Source of the DNA: Fragilaria crotonensis
Taxonomy: Eukaryota > Bacillariophyta > Fragilariophyceae > Fragilariales > Fragilariaceae
DNA: 33,065 nucleotides
Direction of reading: 5' to 3'
Assembly (NCBI GenBank): GCA_022925895.1
Contig: JAKSYS010000687.1
Coordinates: 1-33,065, forward strand
The notes under the pieces are model-generated. The model saw only the letters and a list, made by a program, of their open reading frames with translations. It was not told where the DNA came from and did no database searches. Position numbers and translations under genes: made by a program. Positions 27,790-33,065 of the stretch are shown piece after piece (positions within the stretch are counted from its first letter, which is position 1; every line of letters starts with the position of its first letter).

Positions 27790-28119
27790 TGAAACCACGA
27801 TGATATTATTGGATGGATCTGCAGTTCCGTTCGGTCGGATCTCTCTTGTCTTGGAATATGTCGCTAGTGTTGTCGCTCTTGTTATCTATATAGAAGCCTG
27901 AAGCCTCAGTACCCTTACGATCGTCGGCGACCGGCAAAGATGCAGATGAGGCAAATAAAGGCTATAATAGAAGTTGTGAGGAATACACGAGGTACTCCGA
28001 TTAGACCAACTATGGAACTGCCGGCAGTTTAGATACTGTGGTTGTGGGTAGTACAACACAGCACAGTACGGCCAGATGATCCTACCGACATATACAGTGG
28101 CATGTAATGCAGTGACACA
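27790..28119 (-). repeat. Copia-C 3' LTR (inner end firm, outer end approximate)
   Basis: In minus orientation the LTR begins TGTGTCACTGCAT after AATGGGGGAG, as in copia-B. It contains the shared block ending ACGATCGTAAGGGT (about 27912-27930). The outer end is proposed at 27790 (TGAAACC on the plus strand), but the true limit could lie anywhere in 27745-27850. No second LTR is in the window to settle it. Confidence 0.7.
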
Positions 28120-28129
28120 CTCCCCCATT
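28120..28129 (-). promoter_or_regulatory. Copia-C polypurine tract
   Basis: The plus-strand CTCCCCCATT is AATGGGGGAG on the element strand, directly preceding the LTR and identical to the copia-B tract. Confidence 0.8.
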
Positions 28130-28195
28130 GTATGCATCCACAAATGCAGACAATGAGCACACAGGAGTGCAGAAACATGGCAATGGGCAACACGC

Positions 28196-29239
28196 TTACG
28201 CAGTATCGTCACAGGGACTCCACGGGGCAGCGTAGTGTCCCATCATACGACGGACATGGCGATAGTGGAGCGTTGACCCCAAAGATTTAGTGAGGGCATC
28301 CGCTGGGTTAATGATGCCAGGAATGTGACAGAGGATGATGTCGCCGTTGGCCTTCCATTCTTGGATCGCGAAATGCTGGATATCGATATGGCGTGCACGC
28401 GGTGTCGGGCGACTGGCATTGATCATCAGGATGGCGGCTTCGTTGTCCTCATGGAGCACGGTAGGTCCAAGCTGCGTGTAGTTAAGCTCATGTAGAATAG
28501 AGCGAAGATACTTCGCGATCTTGGCGGCGTGAACGGCGGCGATAAATTCGGCTTCAGTGGAACTTGTGGACACAGTCGATTGGACCTTGGATTTGTATGC
28601 GATAGGCCCACCACAGAACATGAAAACTAAACCAGTAATGGACCGACGGGTCGTCAAGTCGGTGGCGTGGGCGGCGTCGACATATCCGGAGAGAGTTGTG
28701 GACGATAGCGGTTGCGGGAAACTTGGTAGATTCGGATCAGAGGTCAGAGCGACGAAAGTGCCCTTAGGTAGGGAAGTCAGATGGGCCGGTCGCCAATATA
28801 TAAGACCCCAATCCTTTGTCATTCGTAGGTAGCGAGCGAGGCGGCGTAGAGAATCAAAATGGATCTTGCTGGGATGGTCCGAGAAGCGAGCAAGCAACGT
28901 GACCGCAAAACCGATATCGATGCGTGCAACCACATATATGTAGATGACGGCCCCAAGGACGCTGCGATAAGCGAATCCGGCAGCAATCTCGAACTCTTGC
29001 AAAGTATTCGCGTCGGCATTCGCGTTGGCGTCGTAGTCCGCAAATAATTGAGGGGATCGTCGAGAGCGCAAGAGGTTCGATGGGTTTCTCACTAGATTCG
29101 TGGACAGCAGCAGACGACCATCCGTAGTGAGTGAGGAACTTGTCGATGTACGATTCGCACGTGATCTGGATATATTGTTGTGTCTGTTGGACGTCAATGC
29201 CGTTGAAAGATGTGAGCATACCTTCATTGCGAAGATCAA
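28196..29239 (-). pseudogene. Copia-C RNase H and RT C-terminus
   Basis: The frame matches copia-B from FADYDANANADANTLQEF onward. RNase H residues appear in YVDAAHATD, TSSTEAEF and HEDNEAA, and the protein ends GHYAAPWSP followed by a short tail. The first 60 codons are out of register with the family; the correct upstream sequence is in frame 28854-29510. The join is a CCCC run (GGGG at 29052-29055 on plus) with one extra base. RNase H itself looks intact. Confidence 0.8.
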
Positions 29240-29510
29240 TCTTGTCCTCGGAGCAAATTATCGTCACCAGTTTGCGAATCGAATCAGTGTTGGTACAACC
29301 AATGGCGAGATCGTCAACTTGTCGGGAGATGAGCATTTGGAATCCGTTGTAGGTGCCGGTGTATATGCTTCGCTCGTGCGTTGTCGAAACGAATCCATGC
29401 CGGGCTAAGACCTTGTTGAGGAAACGTTCCCATAGCGAGCCGGATTCGGGGTGACCCTGTAAAGCGTGCTGGACAGGGGAGTACCATATCACGGGAGATG
29501 TCGATCCCAT
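28854..29510 (-). pseudogene. Copia-C RT middle segment with QVDD motif
   Basis: The frame provides HALQGHPESGSLWERFLNKV and the active site SRQVDDLAIG (about 29306-29322 on plus), then the connection domain (GIDVQQTQQYIQI, SYIDKFLTHYGWSS). It joins the 834-residue frame upstream through one extra C in a CCCC run (plus 29476-29479) and the RNase H frame downstream through another. The residues needed for polymerisation are all present across the pieces. Confidence 0.8.
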
Positions 29511-31900
29511 AAGTTACGGCGTACCAGTCGGCGTATTGCTCATCGATGTACACGAACGTTGGTTGATCCGGCGGTGGGGAGTTGGCATAGGCATTCGTCG
29601 CGTCTACTTTGATGATAGAGTAACCTTCGTTGGCGCAGAGTGCGAAGAAGAGACGCATGATCGGTTGTTCGATGCAGGACGAATACGTATTTGCAAGCTT
29701 CAGCTCGGGGGCAGCACGAGGAGAGCCGTCACAACAGTTGCGTGCCTTCCTGGTTCCGTCGGACTTGATTGAGTAGTTCCAGTGTTGACGGAGAATGATG
29801 GCGCCAGGAGGAGGATGAACCGGGGGTCCGTACATGTCTTGTTTCGCCATGGAGTCGTGTTGCTTCGCTTCCGCTTGGAGCCATTCCTTCCAGTTGGGGA
29901 GTCGCTTGAGTTTGCGCCGAGTAAAACCGCCAAGGGCCTGTTCTTCCATTGTTCCAAACACAGTAGTATTGAGAGAACGCATCATGAGAAGGATCTGATC
30001 GTAGGATAGAGGCTCATGAATGGTGGCGTACCCGGGCTCCGGTACTGCTGTGGTGGGGGCAGCGAGGAGAGGGGTGGCACGATGCGTGGAACGAAGAGAG
30101 TTGATGTGCAAGAGCTGGTCGACGGAGAGATGGATCGGGTCGTCACGGGGGCGGTCATGAACCGGGATGTAGCGCTCCGGTGCAAAAACAAGCGTGACGG
30201 ACGCGTCGTCGGACACGGCGGCGGCGGACAGAGCGGCGACAATGGAGTCGCATGTGAAAACCGGAGTGGTGTTGACGGAGACAAGAAAAGCCCCGATGTA
30301 TTTGCGACGGACGTTGCGAATACGAGCGGCCGTGGTGCTAGCGATGATACCAGATACGTAGCCGCGCTTTCGAATGTGACATGCGGTGATCTCGAAACCA
30401 AGGGTGGGGTGATCACATTTGATGAGCTGAGTGATGGTGTCCAGGCGGTTGAAGGGGTCGTCGGTGACTTCGAGGTTCATCGGGGACAACATGGGACGTT
30501 CGATGGGAATAGCGCCATCGAGGGACAGGTGGCGAAGCGCAAGGACATCGGGTGGGGCGTCATGATGAAGATCGTTCATACCTTCGTCAAAGCGAGCGTG
30601 AGTGGCGGTTTTCACGACGGTACTGGTCAAGTCATAGTAATATAAGACTTTGAGAGTACGAGAATAACCCAGAAAGATCCCGAGGCGCGAATTGGGGACC
30701 ACCCGTCCGTACCGAGAAGTAGTAGGCCGGACATGGACGCGACAGCCAAAAGTACGGAGTTTAGACAAATCGGGGAGTTCACCCCCGCACAATTCATGCG
30801 GGCTGAGGGGTCGGGAGCCGCGAGGGACAAAGTTGTAGAGCCGGACGTAATGGTAAAAGGCATACGGCCAAAACGCGGGTCGGAGAGCAGCACCAGTGAG
30901 CATAGCACGAAGTGCGTCGCCAATAGTTTGGTGGGGACGCTCACCAGGACCGTTCTGATGCGATGAATCGGGACCAGTGAGCTGAACTTGGTACCCGAAA
31001 TTGGTGAAGGTGTCGCGAATCTCATGACATCTGCCGAGTTCGCCACCGCCATCCATGCGTACATATTTGTCCGAGCACGCGGGGGCGTTGTTTGCAAGCC
31101 AGCTGTTAAGCCAATCAACGGGTGGGGCTTTGGTGGCAAACGCTCGTCCGAAAATACGCCCGCTATAGTGATCTGTGATGAGGGCATAACATGTCTCGCC
31201 GTTGAGACCCACGAGGTTATCGAAACGCTTAGGGTCCCCACTGCGCTGAACCATGAAAGCAAAGTCGATAGAGAGACCCTGGAGGCAGATGGTGGCAATC
31301 ATAGTGGATGCGGAACCACGAGGTGCTTTACGTAACTTAGCGGCAAGGCAGACGGCACACTGATCGATTGCACTGGGCATGGATAAGGCAGGCAAACCAC
31401 GAGTGTGTCGATGTAGTTCGGACAGGCGCCTGAAGTTGAGATGGCCAAGGCGTTGATGCCAAAGCATCGTGAGGGCAGGTCGACTCAGACTACCGACGAG
31501 GAGATCACGAGACACGGAGGAAAACTCAGGGAAGCGATCCAAAGAATGAAGCAGGGAGATCGAGGCGACCGGAGTCGGGTAGGACAGGGAGAGCGGAGTG
31601 AGCGAAGTTGTGGAGATGGCACTCGCAATGTATCGGTCGACGGATCGAGGGAGAGCGGCGGCTTGGTCGGCGGCAGCCGGGATGTACAACGCAGGGGTAA
31701 AAGTCAAACCGCCGCGGAGGTGTGTGGGTTGTAACCGGATGAACACATCGGAAGTAAGAGCAGTGGGATCGTGATGCGGGAAACGAATGAAGCCGTCTCC
31801 TTTATCAAAACTTGTCATACTGTAGCTCTCGGCACCCAGTTGTTTGGCAATGGCACAGTGTGAAATGATGACACCCGGGATCGTCGTCGTATGATATGTA
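29314..31900 (-). pseudogene. Copia-C integrase and RT N-terminal part
   Basis: The 834-residue frame from the ATG at 31818 shows the HHCC-type pre-integrase (H121, H126, C154, C157 within WHQRLGHLNF ... CAVCLAAK). Integrase D185 (LSIDFAF), D256 (RMDGGGELG) and E293 (GPGERPHQ) follow, with D-x36-E spacing. RT comes next: LANTYSSCIEQP and IIKVDATNAYANSPPP. The frame actually extends upstream to about 31900 with protease-end sequence (TIPGVIISHCAIAKQLG), so the ATG is not a start. Basic sequence (RIRNVRRKYIGAF) after the integrase may bind DNA. The catalytic triad is intact, unlike in copia-B. Confidence 0.85.
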
Positions 31901-31951
31901 CGAACGAAGAGGCAACATGGGGTCGGTACTGTATCCGGAGGAACACGGTGG

Positions 31952-32767
31952 TCAAGGACGGCAGACGATAGGCAGGGACACGGAGGAAACCGACACCGCT
32001 GGGATGGTGAAGGTGGCTCCCGGCATCAAAAAGGCGGATGCGAGTCTGATGAGGCGAGAGGGGCGATACGCGTATAGTAGTGTGGCATCACTGGTGGTGC
32101 ATGCCATGGAGCCACTATCGGCGTGTGCGTAGACCGCTCGGGCTTCGGCGTCATATGTACCAACCAAACGACGGAGTAGAAACGAGTCATGGTCAGGGGC
32201 CAAGTCGGTGGACGGGGTGTCGTCGAGGGACAGAGACGAGGCGGTGACAGAGTCGAATATGGGTGCTTGCAAAGACGAGATAGTACATGTGGTGATCTCG
32301 ACGTTGTTGAAGCATGCTTCAAAATCAACATACGATCCGCGGACCGCATTGACTTGATATCCCTGGGGGGATTCGTCGTCCTCGTCATGATCAACAAGGA
32401 CAAGAGCGCCATCTTCTGGATCGGTGCCGCCGTCAGCTCGAGCAGGGGTCAAAGTCGAGGAAGAGGTCAGGCTGCGAACAGTGTTTGGACGTGCGCGGGC
32501 GTCGCGTCCGCTATTAAGTCGGCTGCGGAATTGCGAGTGCGCTGATGCGACCTGCGCTCGTAGCTGAGGATGGCGTTGAGCAAGACTTTCTGCCACGATG
32601 TAGTCAACGAAGCGGTTACAGTCAGTGAGAGTGTGACCGGGTTGCTGGCACCCGAGACATACAGTAGAGTGTGCCTGGTTTGTAGACATGGCATGCACGA
32701 GGAGGTTGATTTCGTTATCCCCCAGCGCGATGTCGGTGCCGTGGAGGTATTCGTCCGTCGGTGGCAC
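31952..32767 (-). CDS. Copia-C gag C-terminus and protease
   Basis: The frame contains a perfect gag knuckle, CLGCQQPGHTLTDC (C-x2-C-x4-H-x4-C), then FRSRLNSGRD and an acidic linker. The aspartic protease HADSGSMAC has an intact D-S-G (Asp codon at 32117-32119). It ends prematurely at 31952 within the protease, and the continuation lies in the frame of the integrase. The ATG at 32767 is internal, since gag homology to copia-B (TTFMQYATEIGRD) continues upstream to about 32930. Confidence 0.8.
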   Translation of the reverse strand: MPPTDEYLHGTDIALGDNEINLLVHAMSTNQAHSTVCLGCQQPGHTLTDCNRFVDYIVAESLAQRHPQLRAQVASAHSQFRSRLNSGRDARARPNTVRSLTSSSTLTPARADGGTDPEDGALVLVDHDEDDESPQGYQVNAVRGSYVDFEACFNNVEITTCTISSLQAPIFDSVTASSLSLDDTPSTDLAPDHDSFLLRRLVGTYDAEARAVYAHADSGSMACTTSDATLLYAYRPSRLIRLASAFLMPGATFTIPAVSVSSVSLPIVCRP

Positions 32768-33065
32768 ACTTTCAATACGTCGGATGATAGGTGCAGATTG
32801 ATGGAATCGATCACGTGTATTTTACATAGCGGGGGAAGGTGCTGTCGTGTCGCGACCGATTTCGGTCGCGTATTGCATGAAAGTTGTTGCAAGACAATGG
32901 AATTTCAAACACAGAGGGAAAGACAGCAAGGCAACTGAAGGAGCTCTGTAGACAGCATGGAATTCAAACGTTCAAAACCGTTGCAAACACAGTCGAGCGG
33001 AATCGTTCGGAGTTGGAACTTGACCTAAGGGGAAAGGGAATTAATACCAGAGGCCGGAACAAAGG
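32768..33065 (-). pseudogene. Copia-C gag, partial at the window edge
   Basis: On the minus strand about 32840-32930 reads CLATTFMQYATEIGRD, matching copia-B QLATTFVEYASEIGRD, but a TAG near 32820 interrupts that frame. The last 130 bases show no clear frame. The gag core and the element's 5' end are outside the window. Confidence 0.5.

Larger units (their letters stand above)
27790..33065 (-). mobile_element. Copia-C: Ty1/copia element running off the right edge
   Basis: On the minus strand it carries the end of gag, PR, IN, RT, RNase H and the 3' LTR, in the same order and family as copia-B. It has fewer breaks: near 31950, at a C4 run (29476-29479) and at a C4 run (29052-29055). The gag N-terminus, PBS and 5' LTR lie beyond 33065. 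Its 3' LTR faces the 3' LTR of copia-B across the DDE fragment. Confidence 0.88.

Noticed and set aside
30016-30645. Plus-strand 209-residue ORF in copia-C
   Set aside because: It lies antisense to conserved integrase/RT sequence and has low-complexity Gly/Asp/Val composition typical of a shadow frame.
1-33065. tRNA and rRNA genes
   Set aside because: No cloverleaf or rRNA core sequence was recognised by eye; the only tRNA-related signal is the 12-nt primer site at 20185.

Overview
The window looks like a transposon graveyard from a stramenopile nuclear genome, most likely a diatom. Three observations point there: Ty1/copia elements whose reverse transcriptase active site reads RQVDD, as in diatom CoDi copia elements; a non-LTR retroelement whose RT carries a GTGQGSGNSP motif; and a DDE transposase of a family I associate with diatoms. 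No tRNA, rRNA or clear host housekeeping gene is visible. The organism call is an inference from element families, not from a host marker.

Layout. (1) 87-1920, minus: a broken gene with C2H2-like zinc fingers, resembling the OrsD/DUF3505 proteins linked to fungal telomeric helicases. (2) 2038-3400, plus: short upstream direct repeats, then a truncated and frameshifted cysteine-rich protein made of near-identical 183-bp (61-residue) units, with a decayed unit downstream. (3) 3544-3689: three inverted repeats. (4) 3898-5226, minus: a tyrosine recombinase with all catalytic positions but no ATG near its N-terminus, divergent from an unknown plus-strand ORF (5307-5903). (5) 5812 to about 9330, plus: LINE-A, a non-LTR retroelement with ORF1 and only the endonuclease part of ORF2. 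(6) About 9337-11700, minus: copia-A, reduced to RT-RNase H plus its 3' LTR; the RT active site is destroyed. (7) About 11660-20125, plus: LINE-B, about 8.5 kb and nearly complete: ORF1, a separate ORF1 C-terminal frame, ORF2 (endonuclease plus RT, 1339 aa) and a separate ORF3 (RNase H plus zinc knuckle, 655 aa). (8) 20126-26995, plus: copia-B, with a 59-bp remnant of its 5' LTR, a half-tRNA-iMet primer site, a heavily frameshifted gag-pol and a full 414-bp 3' LTR. (9) 27000-27745, plus: a broken DDE transposase fragment. (10) About 27790 to the right edge, minus: copia-C, same family as copia-B and less decayed, with its gag N-terminus beyond the edge.

How the parts work together. LINE-B would need ORF1 for RNA binding, APE-type endonuclease to nick the target, RT for target-primed synthesis and RNase H in trans from ORF3. 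Its ORFs meet at TAATG (ORF1 C-terminal/ORF2) and ATGA (ORF2/ORF3). The TAATG junction is also present in the divergent LINE-A copy, which suggests coupled termination-reinitiation of translation. Copia-B and copia-C encode the usual Gag-PR-IN-RT-RH order and sit tail to tail around the DDE fragment. Several coordinates below were chosen by comparing sister copies inside the window. Some upstream ends of long frames begin at TTG or GTG, so they are frame limits and not proven start codons.
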